DNA from: Prorocentrum cordatum
Taxonomy: Eukaryota > Sar > Dinophyceae > Prorocentrales > Prorocentraceae
Reading direction: 5' to 3'
Assembly: GCA_963575745.1 (NCBI GenBank)
Contig: CAUYUJ010014615.1
Span: 642,980-706,979 of the forward strand
Length of the DNA: 64,000 nt
The notes below the pieces were generated by a model, which did not search any database, was not told the DNA's origin, and saw only the letters and a program-made list of their open reading frames with translations. Positions 1-11,669 of this stretch are shown piece by piece (the stretch's first letter is position 1; each line of letters opens with the position of its first letter). Position numbers and translations under genes: made by a program.

Positions 1-2068
1 GAGGGCACACGGCGCCATGAGTCAGCAAACCCAAATGCAACTGCCCCTCGGGGGGTCCCCCTGACGCGACGGAGGGAGATAGCCGGGTCAGCGTCGCCTC
101 GCTGTCCACGGCAACCGCCTGGGACCACGTCACCTCCACTCCCCATTCCTCGTTTCTCGCTCGTCCGCCCAATCCTCCCCCATCCTGCAACCCTTCTCAT
201 CAACACCCAGGGTAAAAGGAGGAGGTGGACAGGAGGGAGAAACCGACGCGGAGGGGAGCGGCATCTGCCAGCAGCGACGCACGAATGAAAACTTCGAGCC
301 TTTTACCAAACAGGCTCGATGGAAGGGAGAGGAAGCGACGGCGGAATCACAGGACGCGCCGCACTGCGCGCCCAGCTTCCGCCATTCAAAACAGCCTCCG
401 CCGCCACGCCGTTGTGGCGCCATCGGTGGAAGCTGTGACGCACAAGAATGGGGGGGACCCCTGATGGGTCCCCACAGGATGGGCCAGCTTGACCCAGAAA
501 GGCTTGCGCCCCAGAGGGGAAACGAGAGAGAGAGGGCAGGCAAGAGCAGGAGCAGGAAAGAGGAAACTCCGCACATTCCTGGTGGCTAAGAAAACCTAGC
601 GCTACCGCAAACAACTAAGCTGTCTCTGCCAGCAATGATGGTACTAGCCAAAACCTCGAGCCTACACCGAGGAGGCTCGAGGGAGGAATGAGGAGGCGAC
701 GGCGGCATCAAATGATGGCGATGCTCTCTTGGCACGGGATGCGCCACACCCCGCGTCCACCTTCCGCTACGCGGAGCGGGTCTCCGCCGCCCCCTTTGGT
801 AAGCCGTCGCGGTGCTCTACGACGATGTCAACTAGCAGTGCCGTTCTGGGGTGGCCCCTGCCTCTGATGTAGTTGCACCGCACCTTATGAAAGGAGCTGG
901 CTGCTCTGCTGCCTGCCGCTGTTACTGCGGCCTTCGCAGCAGGCCGCTCCTGCGCTCAATGGAGCCCAGCACGGCTGCGTCGGCACCCGCTGGTCAGGCG
1001 ACAGCCAAGCGCAAGCGCCTGCGATTCGATTGTGGCGGGCTTTGGTCAAAGTTTCCACAACCCGCCTGACCGGGGCGCCCCCCAGGGCCACTGCCCCCCC
1101 GTTACGACGCGCGCCCAGCTAGCGGCGCACGCCTGCGGCCGCTGGGCGCAAACGCACCGCCCCTGCGCGCAAAGAGCCCACCTCTCAGATGGGGCAAGTC
1201 AGCAGCCAAGCCCGCGGTTCGCCCAGCCAGGTGCGCGAGCGCAGGGCCCAGGCATCTGGGCCCGGCCAGGCGCGCGCGCCTCGCCCCCTAAGGCGAAGAG
1301 CCAAATCCGCGGGGGGCACCGGGCATCTGGGCATGAGCCGCCCGCCTGGCACGCCGGGCACCCTAGTGCGTCGGCGCAACCGCGGCGGCCTCAGTCGCCG
1401 CACGACTTCAGCGCGGAGACGCGCGTGACCTCGTCGCCGCGCCCGAAGCCCTGCGTCGCACGCGTGCCTCGCACCGTTGCAGCGCGCGGGCCCCGGGACC
1501 CCCGCGTCGAGGAAGAGTTTCGTCGGGCGCCGCCCTCGCTGCCCAGCGGCATCCGCGGGATTTTCGTCCCCCGCGATCCTCTTCCGCCGACTACTGGCTT
1601 CTCTGGGTCGGCTGCGGCGCCTCCAGGAGGTGGCAGACCCCCCGAGGACTATCGCCATCGCCGTGGCCAGCGCGACCAGGTCCAGGAGGCCCCCCGGGGC
1701 CAGAGAGACCACCACCTCCGGTGTCCCTCCGATCACGCGGCGCGAAAGGGCCCCTGCGAGTCCTTCCTCCTCTCCGACTTTTGCCGCGGCCGCGCTGGCG
1801 GCGCGGCCCAGCGGCGCGGCCGCTGCCGCTGACTCCGCCAGCGTCGTCGGGGCCCGCGTCGCTGGCCTCGCCGCATGCGCGCGCGGTCAGCGCCGAGCCG
1901 CCCGGGGCCGCGCGGTCGGCCGCGCCCATCGCGGGCTCGCGCGGCCCCCGAGGGCAGTCGTGGAAACGTCAGCGCCCGACCCTCCGGACCTGGCTGAGGT
2001 CCGCGGCCCGGCCGCGGGGGCACATGGCCGCGGCCCCTTTCTAGACGGAGTCCGCGGGTGCCGATCTC
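1..2068. other. GC-rich region, no gene recognised
   Basis: Open frames exist on both strands but overlap one another, are rich in Arg, Pro, Ala and Gly, and show no domain I can name. This is what GC-rich DNA with few stop codons produces by chance. The only structure seen is an imperfect direct repeat at 292-344 and 654-705. Confidence 0.6.
292..705. repeat. Imperfect ~52-bp direct repeat (two copies)
   Basis: Copies at 292-344 and 654-705 share the order TCGAGCC, then AGGCTCGA, then GGAGG and GCGACGGCGG. Each copy also holds a short inverted pair (TCGAGCC and GGCTCGA). The spacing is about 362 bp. No function is evident. Confidence 0.5.
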
Positions 2069-2251
2069 CCCAGAGATCCAACGTCTTGAAAAAATCAAGA
2101 CTGAGGTTTTTCATATTCTTCGGCCTCGAGGGGCCCTCGCCGGGCCCCGGGACCGTCAAAAAACTACTCAGGATGAAAAACCGGCCCTGGGGAATGGGTC
2201 GAGACTTCCAGGGACCCCGCATTGAAAAAATCACAACGTCGGATCTCTGGG
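2069..2251. mobile_element. Foldback (MITE-like) element, 183 bp
   Basis: The left end CCCAGAGATCCAACGT is matched by the inverted right end, which reads CCCAGAGATCCGACGT on the minus strand. Both ends continue inward with a TTGAAAAAATC-type stretch and a GGTTTTTCAT motif. The centre is GC-rich and non-coding. No clear target-site duplication was seen. It differs in sequence from the introner families further right. Confidence 0.6.
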
Positions 2252-2844
2252 TCCTCACGCTGGAGCCCCGCTGCCAGTCCTGCCGCCGTAAGGTAGCGCC
2301 TCGCGCTTCATCGCCACCCCAGAGGACCACCTGCAGAGGGGCAGGCTAGACCCCTCTCCTCTGAAGCGCCGCGGGCGATGCGCCCCCGTTGTGGCGCGGG
2401 CGCGGGCGGGGCCGGCGGCGGGCCGCGCTGGCCCCGGACCGCTCCGACGTATTCTTGATCTGCCTTGGAGCATTTGACGCGGGTAACTGCCTCGCCCCCT
2501 TCGTGGAAGGCGGCCGCACTCTCGCCCTTCCGGCAGGCTTCGAGGTCCTGGCCGCCTGGCTCTTGCGGCGGCATCTCGCCGAGGGCCCCCCCTGCTCTCC
2601 CCGACGCGCCGTCGCCCAGCCTGGCGCAGGGGTCGTCTGGGGCCAGCGCCCAGGCACGGGGCCAGCGCTCGCAGCATGCCCCCGTGGGCCTGCAGCAGCC
2701 GCATAAAAGATGGCCTCGGGCGTCTCGGGGAGCAGCGCCCTCGCCGCGGCGCGCGCCCGCCCCTCGACCGCCTTGCCCTCCGCGAGGCGTTCGCCTCGCA
2801 AGCGGCCTCGCACCCTCCTCTCGCGCACCAAACCCCCCTGGGGG
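2252..2844. other. No feature recognised
   Basis: GC-rich sequence with overlapping open frames of biased composition and no recognisable protein or repeat. Confidence 0.5.
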
Positions 2845-4674
2845 TCAGCGCGCGGGCCTCCCCGATGTTCTTGCTAGGACAAAAGAGCGCGGCGCCCGGG
2901 CCCGCGGGCCCCCGGCCCGGCCACCTCCCGGCCCCCGCCTGGCCGCCCTCGCCGCGCAACAAGTGTCGACCGTGGCCGATCTCGACGCGCCCGACTGCTC
3001 GGGGGGGCGAGGGGCCCCCGTCGATTTGACCTTCAGGCCCCACATGACTCTCCTCTGCGCGCCCATCCCCTCCATCTGATCTCCCTTCACGAAAAAGTCC
3101 ATCGCGCCATGGGCGACTCGCCGAGTCAGCGGCAGCTTAGGGCTCGCCAAACTCCAGCCACTGCCACGCCCCCCCGCTGCCAGCAGCTGCCGCGAGCGCG
3201 AGGTAGCGTCGCCACACTGCGCGCGCACTTCCCTCATCGCGACCAAGAACCCGAGCCTCACCGGCGACTTCACAGCGCGAGTGGCGCCCAGGCTCGCGGG
3301 GGCGCCAGCCACTTCCAGCGCGGACGACGACGAGCCCGCCCAGGCACCCGTCGAAGCCTCAGCACCCCTACCCCCCGTCGCAGCGAAGGCGCCCGGGCGG
3401 AGGCCGGGGGGGGGCCCAGACCGCACCGAGCGCGACCTGCCAGCGCGAAGGACGCCGGCGGCCCGCTCGAGCGCGCAGCGCCGCGGGGCGGCCTCGGCGA
3501 AGGCGCTCGCCAAGTGGCCCGAGACGCCGGTCCTTGGAGCCCGCGACCATCTGCCCCCACTCGGCGGGCGGCTCGATCCGACGCCACCCTCCCCCCGCCA
3601 AGGTGCAGCGGACCTTCCGCGCCGCCCCCTCCCAGGTCAGCCATTCGGCCGCGTCACCGCGGCAAGCGCGCGCGCGAGGCGACGCGAGGGCGAACCGACG
3701 CTCTGCTTCCACCCTCTTGATCAGGCAGATCAAGTGGCGGGCCAGCACATTACTGGGACGCCTCTTCGCCGGCCACACTTGGACGTTGGAGACGTCGGCC
3801 ACGTAGAAGATGAGCTCCGACCCCCAATGGCAGCACTGGGCGGCTGCCAAGGCGACCGGCGCCAGCGGCTCAACCACAGCGATGGCATTTTCTTCCTCTG
3901 CCCGCGGGCAGGCGAGAGCGTCACCCAGCTGGGCCAGCGAGCGCACTGCGTCGGCGGCAAGGTAGACGGGCTCGGCGCCGGAGGGTCGGCCACCCGCTCG
4001 GTCCCAGTCCGTGGCCCCGACGGACGTCACTGCCGCATCCCCCACGGCCCACCTCGTTTTGCAAGCTGCGCCACAGAGCGCGATCAAGTCCCTCAGGCCG
4101 AGTGCTCGGCTGAAACTGGCACGGATGGTCGCGCTTCAAGCTTCGGGGGCGTCGCACATGACTTGGGCAGCTCCAGCGTCGCGCCCCGCTCCTGCCGCGC
4201 CAGGGCCACCTCCTCGGGGCTCCTGCGCGGGGCAGCCCACGGCCTGCCGTCTCTGCTTGAGAGGCGGTCCAGGACGGGTAGCTCGGGCTGAATGGCCGGC
4301 TGCGCCGCGCTCCAAGACTGGGCGCGCCCTCGGAGCCCATGCACCAGCTGGGCGGGCACGCGGAGGCAACGCGGCGCCAGCTCGGGCATTGCGAGGACGC
4401 GGCGCGCCTCGACGCACTTCGGCAGCGGGGGCCCAGCAGTCGTCGCCGATACGCCCACGCGCCGCCGCTGAGCGAGCTGCCCCGCAGCCACGCGCCGCCC
4501 TTGAGCGAGCTGCCCCGAAGCAAACTCGCCCTCTTCCGCGAGCTTCTCCTCGCCCACCGCCTGCTCGTCGCAGCGGCGCCCCGCGGCCGCGCCAAGCTCG
4601 GCGCCCGACTGCCGGGGCCCGACCCCGCCAGCGGAGCCCCAATAGGGCCCCAAGACGCCCCAAAAGAGCCCCAA
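2845..4674 (-). pseudogene. Decayed retroelement with RNase H-like region
   Basis: Three minus-strand open frames follow one another in different phases (4674-4093, 4087-3368, 3513-2845). The middle one carries the best signal. It has a run reading ELIFYVADVSNVQVW, then KRRPSNVLARHLICLIKRVE, then a DAAEWLT-like motif. This resembles the RNase H-like domain of the DIRS-type retroelements common in dinoflagellates, where an aspartate plus NVxxW is followed by an RxPxNxLARxL helix. The flanking frames have ordinary amino-acid composition in places but no named domain. No reverse transcriptase block was found nearby, so this is a truncated or decayed copy. The family assignment is inference from motif memory; an ordinary LINE RNase H is the alternative. 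Confidence 0.45.
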
Positions 4675-4800
4675 GAGGGCTCCAGGGAGGCCCTAAGAGA
4701 ACCCCAAGAGAGCCCCAAGAAAAAACTCCAGGAGGGCCCCAAGAGGGCCTCAAGATAACCCCAAGAGGGCCCCAAGATGGCTCCAAGCTTCGAAACGCAC
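4640..4800. repeat. CCCCAAGA-type degenerate tandem repeat
   Basis: About twelve loosely spaced copies of a GCCCCAAGAGG-like 11-13 mer in the plus direction. The same repeat recurs at 35040-35680, 36920-37520, 41110-41400 and 48360-48490. On the minus strand it reads as Trp/Gly/Leu-rich peptide of the form LGPSWG. Confidence 0.7.
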
Positions 4801-4906
4801 GCGAGCTTAAGATACAATCAGTGCAACAGCCATTACAAGTCATCGAAATACCCCTCACCCCTCATCGGAGCACCATCGTGGCTTACACCGATCCCCATGT
4901 TAAACT

Positions 4907-5143
4907 TCAATGCGGGAAGCTCTTTGTAATCCTTGTTTCCCCGAAGACGGCCGCGCAACTGCATGCGTCCTGCCGCCCCTGATTCACCGACTCCCCTGCT
5001 GATCGTTTCTGGGTGGGTTGGTGGGGGTACGTTTTTTGGTCTGCGGGCTCGCGATGCAGGTCGAAAGCCGCCCGAACACTAGTCGGGCCGCGACTAGGCA
5101 GCAAGGAAAGAAAGGCAAGCGAAGCGAGCACGCGGGCAGCCAC
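4907..5143 (-). CDS. Hypothetical 78-residue ORF with signal-like start
   Basis: An open frame of 78 codons starts MAARVLASLAFLSLLPSRG, which looks like a short basic/hydrophobic signal sequence, and continues with mixed composition and two cysteines. It overlaps the segment at 5019-5100 that resembles the direct repeat at 5208-5330, so it may be repeat sequence instead of a gene. No homologue is recognised and no splice or poly(A) evidence was seen. Confidence 0.2.
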   Translation of the reverse strand: MAARVLASLAFLSLLPSRGPTSVRAAFDLHREPADQKTYPHQPTQKRSAGESVNQGRQDACSCAAVFGETRITKSFPH

Positions 5144-5207
5144 TCAGAAGAAGAGCCAGGAACGAAACTCCCAGACCGGTGGCGTGGAGACCCGTGGCGA
5201 CCAGCTG

Positions 5208-5330
5208 GCGGGGATACTTTTTTGTCGCGGCCGCGGGCGAGCGCGCCAGCAGCGTCAAGAATCGGGCGGGCTACGCGCAAAACTAATTGCCTAACGCGCC
5301 GACAACCGGCGGCCTAAGCAGCACCTAAGC
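5208..5330. repeat. Direct repeat, left copy (LTR-like or 3'-end repeat)
   Basis: Begins GGCGGGGATACTTTTTTGTC and continues through GGCGAGCGCGCCAGC, AATTGCCTAACGC and GGCCTAAGCAGCACC. It matches the copy at 21893-22020 in the same orientation with scattered differences. A weaker relative lies at 5019-5100 (GGTGGGGGTAC then TTTTTTGG). Confidence 0.7.
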
Positions 5331-6403
5331 TGACCGGACTGCGCGAGGTGGCGCGGGCTGCAGCTGCCAGGAACCAGGTCCAGGAGCGAGCGCATGCATA
5401 ATTAGCCAACCGAGGTTGGAACGCAGCCAAAACGGCGTGGGAGCGATCCCAGGCTGTAGCCAGGAGCACCATCACGAAGGAACGCTGACACCAGCTAGGC
5501 CAGGAAGAACTCACTGAACAGGAACTGGCGCATGGAAGAAATCGCACACAACGAGACTCCTGAAGGGAGTACTGATCCGAGAGGGGCTACACGCAGCCAA
5601 AATGGCGCGGCAAGGTCACAGACAGCGAAGCTGACCAGTGACCGCTGAGGGCGTGTAGGGCATGACGTAGGATAAACCACACGTCACCCACGCACCCAGC
5701 CCCTGAGGGGGGCAGCTCGCCTGCAAACCACTCCAGGAGGTAACGCCAACACCAATGGCGAGGAATACGTCACTGGCCAGGAACATGTACGAGCGGCGCC
5801 ACCGAAGTCGCACACTCACTCCTGAGAGAAAGATCCGAGGCAACCCCCTGTCCGAGAACGAGAGGAAGAGCCAGCCAGGAAAACGATGGAAGGGATCGAC
5901 ACCGAAAACCTGAACGGATCGGCCACACCTGATGCTGCCAATCAAGAATACGATGGATAAGGTCGACATCGAACGCCTGTGCGGAATGGCAGCACGCATA
6001 GAGCTGCCAAGTGAACTGCCGATTGCAGGGCTAAGCACCTCACCCAGGACAGCTGCATTAGCGCGGCAAGCGCCAGAAGCGAACTGGGACGCCCGGCTGG
6101 CGAGGGGGGGGCCCGAAGGGAGCAAGGGCCAGAGCGAGGCGCGGCAGTGCCGTCTTCACGCGGGGAGCGGAGCAGCTCGGCGCGGGGCAACTGCCGAAAG
6201 GCGCGGGGAGCGGAGGGCGCCGAGGCGCGGCGAAAACAACTACAGCGAGCCCAAGGGCCAACTAGAACATGTGGACCACAGCCCCAGCGGCAGTCCACGT
6301 GTCGGCATTGTCAGCAGGCAGCTGCCAGGGTCCCAAGGGCGGGGGGCAGCGGGCACTGAAGGAGAGCGGAGGAGACCAGGACAGCGGCTGAAGGCCGCAC
6401 GCT
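5331..6403. repeat. Downstream region of the element with diverged tandem repeat
   Basis: Two copies of a ~105-bp sequence lie at 5481-5586 and 5743-5847 (period 262). Each runs from AACGCY through ACTCCTGA and GATCCGAG. Two AGCCAAAAYGGCG motifs lie near 5430 and 5589. This is probably the 3' untranslated part of the minus-strand element; a comparable tandem repeat ends the inserted LINE. No coding signal was seen in 5331-6403. Confidence 0.45.
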
Positions 6404-8945
6404 CTATGGCGACGCGGGATAAGAAGAGGGAAGCAGAAAGCGCTGCCAGGAAGTGGCTGAAGGCCACTGGTGTGCCGAAGAACAGATGTGGGAGCGCTTG
6501 TCGCCTCTCCCGTCGCCGCAGTGGTCGCCGCCCCGCTTGCCTCCTGCCTGCCAGTCGCTGGCGTCCCAGGAGTGTGTCCAGGACCAGCTGCTCCAGTCCC
6601 AGGATTGCTGTGGGCTGGACGCGCGGCCCTTTGGCTGGTGGCCGCCTTTGCCCTGACGCCCCATCCATTTTGCGCGCTTCTCGCCCCAGTCAACCTGCAG
6701 GTCGAGTTGCCGATCCAGCTCATAGGCGTCGAATCCACAGCGTTTCCAGGCGTCCAGGAAATCGCGGCAGGTGGACTCGGGGTTCAGCGCAGGGTTGCCT
6801 TTCGGCATTCCTTTGGCTCCCGCAGGGTGCTTCCTGGTGCATGCGCCCCAGACGCCGTTGAACGCGCCCCCCAGGTCCTGCTGGAGTCGCGCGATCTTGG
6901 CCGCTGGCTTCTCGCCGATCCTGTCGAGGTCAACGTTTCTCAGCAACTCCTTGCACATGCGGCCTCCGCCCACGGGGTCAACGAAATCGCCGAAGGCACG
7001 GCCGGCGGCCCTACTGTGTCTCCTGCCCCAAGGGGTGTCGCATCGCGCGAGAGTTGTCGGCATTCTGCCTCCACCAGGGACGCCGTCCGTGGCCGCTTGG
7101 CTTCCAGGATCTGGCCTGCGCTGCGAGCCGCTGTTCTCCCGGGCTTCAGCAGAGCCGTGTTCGGGCCTGTGGGGCGCACCCTCGGCCGGCGCCGCCGGCG
7201 CCGGCGCCTCGCTAGGAGGATCGGCCCTGCCCCCGCCCGCCGCAGCTCGCCCGAGGATGTCCAGGGGGTCGTCGACAGGGCTGTCGTCAGCCGCGTCGCC
7301 ACCTGCGTCGAGCGAAGGTGGGAAGGAGCTGCCTCCCTGCTCGGCTGCACCTTTTGCTTCTTCGGCGGGCGGCGGCGAGGCCGCTGGTCGGGCCTCGTCG
7401 CTGTCGAAATCGACCTCATCGACCGCATCGCTGTCGGCCTTATCGGTCGGCGATGGGTTCGTTGGGGAGCCCGCTGCCTCTCTGCCAGGGAGGACCTCTG
7501 TCACGTCCTGCTCTGCTGCCTGAAGGGCGCGGTCCGCCTGTCGCGTGGGGGGTTCGGCCTCCTCGGGCTGGGCCGTGTCGTCGGGTCGGGCCGTGGGGTC
7601 CGCAGCTGACTCGGCCGCTGTTGTTGCTGTCTCCTCGGTCTTCGGCGCAAGCCAGGAGCTCGTGGCCCCCCTCGGGAAGGCCGAGTGCGCCTCGTCCAGG
7701 CCCACAGCAGGGGTGTCTTGTTCGGCGAGTTGTGTGATGAAGGCAGCTGCGAGCGCAGGCTGGCCAGGAAGCTGGCCAGGACGGTGAGCTCGCGGCGAAA
7801 GGGACTCGGGCCCGCCAGGGCCGTGCAGTGCGCCGCCCATGCCTCCTTGCGCTTCGTGCTGCTCGTCAGATGCCCGACCACTCTTGCTGCAACCCATCTC
7901 TTGCCGCCCCATGGGAAGCTCCCGGGACGACCATGTTGCGGTATTTCTACGCCGTAGATCCTGGCCAGGAACGATGTCAGCTGGTGGGCGGGCCAGGAGG
8001 TTTCCTGATCCTTCGGTGCTGGGATCTGTGCGCCTTCCGCTTTTACGTGGTCCGTCCAGCAGCCGTCCAGCGTGGGGTGGTAGCCCCGCCGGTAGGCGAC
8101 CAGAATATGCCGGGCCTCCTTCAGCTTGTTGGAGCGGCTGCGCTTGGAGTCGTTTGTCTCCTCCATGGCGAGTGCGGAGATTTGTCTGCAGCGGAGTCCT
8201 GGGAACTCTGGTGACGACAAATCTGGGAGCAGCCTCAGGACCTCTGGGACTGCGCGGATGCGCGAGTCGGGTGGGGAGACGTCGCCGCGGCTTCCGCTGC
8301 ATAGGGCGCGTGAGCGTCTGCTGCTGCGGGTGCGAGCTGGGTAGCCAAGTCGGGTGTGGCGTCGTCGCCGTCTGCCTGCTCGGTAAGACGCGGGCGAGCT
8401 GTTGGCTGCTGTGGGTAGACTGTCCGGGAGTCTCGGTCCATGATACAGTCCACGTTTGCTGGCGCGACGTTCCAAATGTAGGCCAGGCACCTCCTGCAGC
8501 ACCACGTGGCGTTCCATTTCCGCTCGAACCAGGAAAGTGGCCACTGATCCCACTCGGGAAGACCAGCTCGCTCAGTGCATCCTGTCTCGTCCTGGGCCTT
8601 CCAGATGAAGCAGCCGAGAGCTGAGGCGTCGACCTTCCATACCAGGAGTGGGCCTCCAGGCGGGAAAGTGTCGCACTTGGCGGAGTAGGAGCCCGTTGTG
8701 TGGGCCTCGCCGCCAAACCTTCCGTCCAGGATCCTTTTCGCTGGCAGTGTAGCGCGGGCGATCTTTGGGCAGTGCTGGGTCGGCGGGACCATCAGGAGGT
8801 CGATCGGCGTCCTGGAGTCCCGGGAGAGGGGACTGCATCCGTAGCCTAGGGGCCAATGGCTGGGGAGCGGAGGGGGCGCGCTGGCCTCGGGGTCGCATGG
8901 CAGATCGCTTTGCCAGGCCGCGTAGTCCTGAACCTTGGCGGCCAC
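6404..8945 (-). CDS. C-terminal polyprotein region, unknown function
   Basis: Three overlapping minus-strand frames (8945-8235, 8553-7501, 8716-6404) appear to be successive parts of one protein with two frame changes, near 8.3 kb and 7.7 kb. The first part has ordinary composition with paired Trp and Cys residues (WNATWCCRRCLAYIW). The second has ARHILVAYRRGYHPTLDGCW. The third has a long Ala/Pro/Asp/Glu-rich linker followed by a globular-looking stretch (GGRMCKELLRNVDLDRIGEK, then CRDFLDAWKRCGFDAYELD) and a Trp/Ser-rich tail. I recognise no family. It lies directly downstream of the 9024-10582 region on the same strand and is probably part of the same polyprotein. Frame changes could be decay, error or small introns. 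Confidence 0.4.
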
Positions 8946-9023
8946 GGCCTCGCCTGTTGGACTTGAGATGCCCTTTCTGTTGAGGCTGACTACCCAGAAG
9001 GTCCCACATAGCCAGGTGAGGTT

Positions 9024-10582
9024 CTACCCCTCCAGGCATGCCCGAGGTCCGTTGCTGGCCAGGAGGTCCCTGACGACGTCGTCCTCCCAGGTCCCGTCGT
9101 TAGACTTCAGCCGGGTCTTGGAGCAGCCGTCACAGGTGAAGAGTGCGTTCTTCTGCTCGCTCTGTAGCCTGTCATCGCTGATGGCCGTGGGGACCAGCAT
9201 CGTGCCAGGCGCGGGGGCTGCTGGTGTGGGCGAGGCCAGATCGGTCTTGGAGAGGGCTGTGCCTCCGCCAATGTACCCCAGCGCAGCTTCGCCTCTGTCT
9301 TCACCCAGGCCAGCCTCGGACCCTGCCAAGGCAGTGTGGAGCCCGCATACGGCGCACTTGTAGTCTGCCAGGGGTGCAAGCTTGGCCCCGGGTACGATCT
9401 CTTCCAGGACGATCATTGGAGCCTTGAGCTTGAAGTCGGCCTTCTCCATGTCCTTCCAGGACTGTGGGCACCCTGCAGCCCTCGCCGCATCGTGGTGATG
9501 CGCGTTCGTTACCAGGCGCGAGATCTGGGTGAGCGCGTCTGAGATCCTCCCGTGCAGCTCCACGAAGTCGCCCAGCGAGAGATTCCAGGCTGCCGCGAAC
9601 ATCTGCCGAAACACCAGGTGCGCATCCTGCCAGGGAACACAGATACCGAGCACGGCCTCGATGACGTCGCCCGTGCCTTCGGCATGGGGAAAGGGCCACA
9701 GGAAGGCCCTGGGTCCCCTCATCATAAGCACCATGATGACCAGGAAGGCGCGCGCCTTCCGGGAGTCCAGGGGAAGGCCGTCCGCGTCCCTGAGTCTGTC
9801 TCGCAGCTCTTGGCCCTGGGGCGCCGCGCGCAGCAGCTGCGCCAGGGTGTCCATTCCAGGATGTGTCCTGTGACGGCAACAGTCGCGCGTCGTGGCACTC
9901 CAGGCTTCTGGGACTTGTCGCAGCAAGCCCTTCGGCGTGCACTGGCACCCTGCCCGTGGGCGACTGCAGCGACCTTTCACAGGCGGAGGCGATGGGAGTG
10001 AGTCATCCGAAAGGGCGCGGTCGCTGTCTTCCCAGGGTGCGCCTAGGCCCGTTACCCACACCAGGCATGCCCAGAACATGTTGTAGACCAGGTTGCTTGT
10101 GTCCAGGCCTATGCCCATGTCGCACAGGAAGCCCATGTGTGACCATGCCTTACGGTCCAGCTTGCGAGGGTCCCTGGGGGTCTCGGCTAGGAAGAGCCCA
10201 CGCGGGTGGAGTCCTGAGACCAGGTAGAGCACAACTGCGAACGCTGGTGCGGAGAGGAGGTTGCCCATACAGTCGGTGATGGACCTTCCCAGGGCGTCCC
10301 AGCTGAAGTCGGGCTCGAGCGGCGTCTCGACTCTGTCGGCGAAGCTATTGGCCAGGGATTCACGTGCTCGCTTGATGGCGCTGTCGATGTCCTTCGTCGC
10401 ATTATCCACATCCACGCTGCCCTTGCAGGATACGGGCGTGCTGACCCAGGTGGCAAGGTCTCTGGCTGGGTCAAAGCCGGGGTCCAGGGCCAGGAGTTGC
10501 CTGTTGCCTGGTGCCTGCTCCTTCTGGAACCTGACCCAGAGGCTGGCCAGCCTCCCGTACTCTGAAAGGACCCGAAGCCTGG
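9024..10582 (-). CDS. Unknown polyprotein region with paired-Cys zinc site
   Basis: A long minus-strand frame is open from just downstream of the helicase stop (near 10582) to 9024; the first ATG within it is at 10415. It has normal globular composition with hydrophobic helices (FAVVLYLVSGLHPRG and NLVYNMFWACLVWVTGLG) and, near the C-terminus, two CxxC pairs (YKCAVCGL near 9350 and FTCDGCSK near 9120) that could bind zinc. No family is recognised. Its position after the SF1 helicase and before the acidic region suggests one polyprotein or operon-like element transcript. It is the longest cleanly open non-repeat frame in the window that I cannot assign. Confidence 0.45.
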
Positions 10583-10584
10583 AC

Positions 10585-11654
10585 TAGGCGGCGTTTGCGA
10601 ACATCACCCCGTCTCCGATGACCTCCACGAATTGGAAGCCCTGGAAATCGCGACGTTGACCCTGTTGGCATCGTCGATGAAGCCCCAGCTGCGCCCCCCG
10701 TTGGACCTGGACGTCAGGAAGATCACGACGTCGGCCTCGCCACCCTGGCTGGAGTCAATCGTGGAGAGCTCCAGGGTGCCTTTCTTGGGGTGCGTGGAGG
10801 CGATCTGCCGTAGGCCAGGGAAGCGCAAGCTGATGCCAGTCCAGTCGTTGTCGGGCTGGTCGAAGACACGCTCCCATCCGGCGGTGTCTACGGGTCGGTT
10901 TTCGGCTTCGCTCGGTCCTGTCCCGGGTGCTGGTGAGCGGCTGCGGTCGTCCCTGGGGCCATCTCTCCCTTTGCCCTCTCTGCCCTTCGGCGTGCCTCTC
11001 CCGCCCCGGGCGTTGCCGAGGACACCTGAGATGTTGCGTGGGCCTTGCGGCCAACCATCTTCCAAGATCGCTGTCTGCAGGTGGTAGCCGACTACCAGGC
11101 GCACCTTTGCCCCGTCGCCGAGGGCAGGCAGGAGGGCGCGAACAATGTCGACTGCCTGCGCCGCCTCTGGCAGGTTGGCGTAGCCGGAATGTATACTGGA
11201 GGTGGCTTCCAGGGAAGGATTATCGATCAGGAGGAAGCGGCGCCGGTCGCCTGGGTCCGCGCTGGAAGGGTGCAGCGGGGCGAGGGTCCTCTCCAGGTCG
11301 TCTTTCTCCGAGTCTGTGAGCTTGGCCAGTTTGTCTAGCCCGGCGCCGCCCCAGGCGCGGATCGGGCGCCATAGGGGACCTTCGACCAAGGGCCGATCTG
11401 CCAGCGGGTTGGTGAGGCCGCTGACCATGCAGCTGTGGTAGAAGGCCCAGTTCGGCCAGGCCAGGATCTGCGGGCGCATCCTGTAACACGCGGCGAGCTG
11501 TACTACTGCGGTGTCTCGTCCTCGCAGGGCGTGGTGCAGCCGGTCGAAGATGCTGACGCAGATCCCCAGGTCGGTGGCCAGCTTAAAGATAACGGTAGGA
11601 GGAAGCTGCTTCGGGTCACCTACCAGGACCAGGTGGCCTCCGCTGCGGATCGCG
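10585..11654 (-). pseudogene. SF1 (Upf1-like) helicase, C-terminal half
   Basis: This half carries helicase motif III (LVGDPKQLPPTV, near 11600-11630), a motif IV-like CYRMRPQI, motif V (STIDSSQGGEADVVIF) and motif VI (DDANRVNVAISRAS, near 10645-10675). Their order and wording are typical of the Upf1-like branch of superfamily 1 helicases, which unwind nucleic acid using ATP. A single frame change near 10640 shifts the end into a frame reading FVEVIGDGVMF before a stop near 10585. The N-terminal half lies at 18690-19844, and the LINE at 11665-18679 separates them. Across the target duplication the two halves join in frame at LHSTVSLVNAIRSGG. The gene is therefore broken by insertion. Whether it is host-derived or element-encoded is not settled by the sequence. 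Confidence 0.75.
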
Positions 11655-11664
11655 TTGACCAGGG
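11655..11664. repeat. LINE target-site duplication, left copy
   Basis: TTGACCAGGG, identical to 18680-18689. The two copies bracket the LINE exactly. Confidence 0.85.
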
Positions 11665-11669
11665 GCATG

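Noticed and set aside
1-3100. Several overlapping frames of 100-290 codons on both strands
   Set aside because: Biased Arg/Pro/Ala/Gly composition, mutual overlap and no recognisable motif. GC-rich DNA yields such frames by chance.
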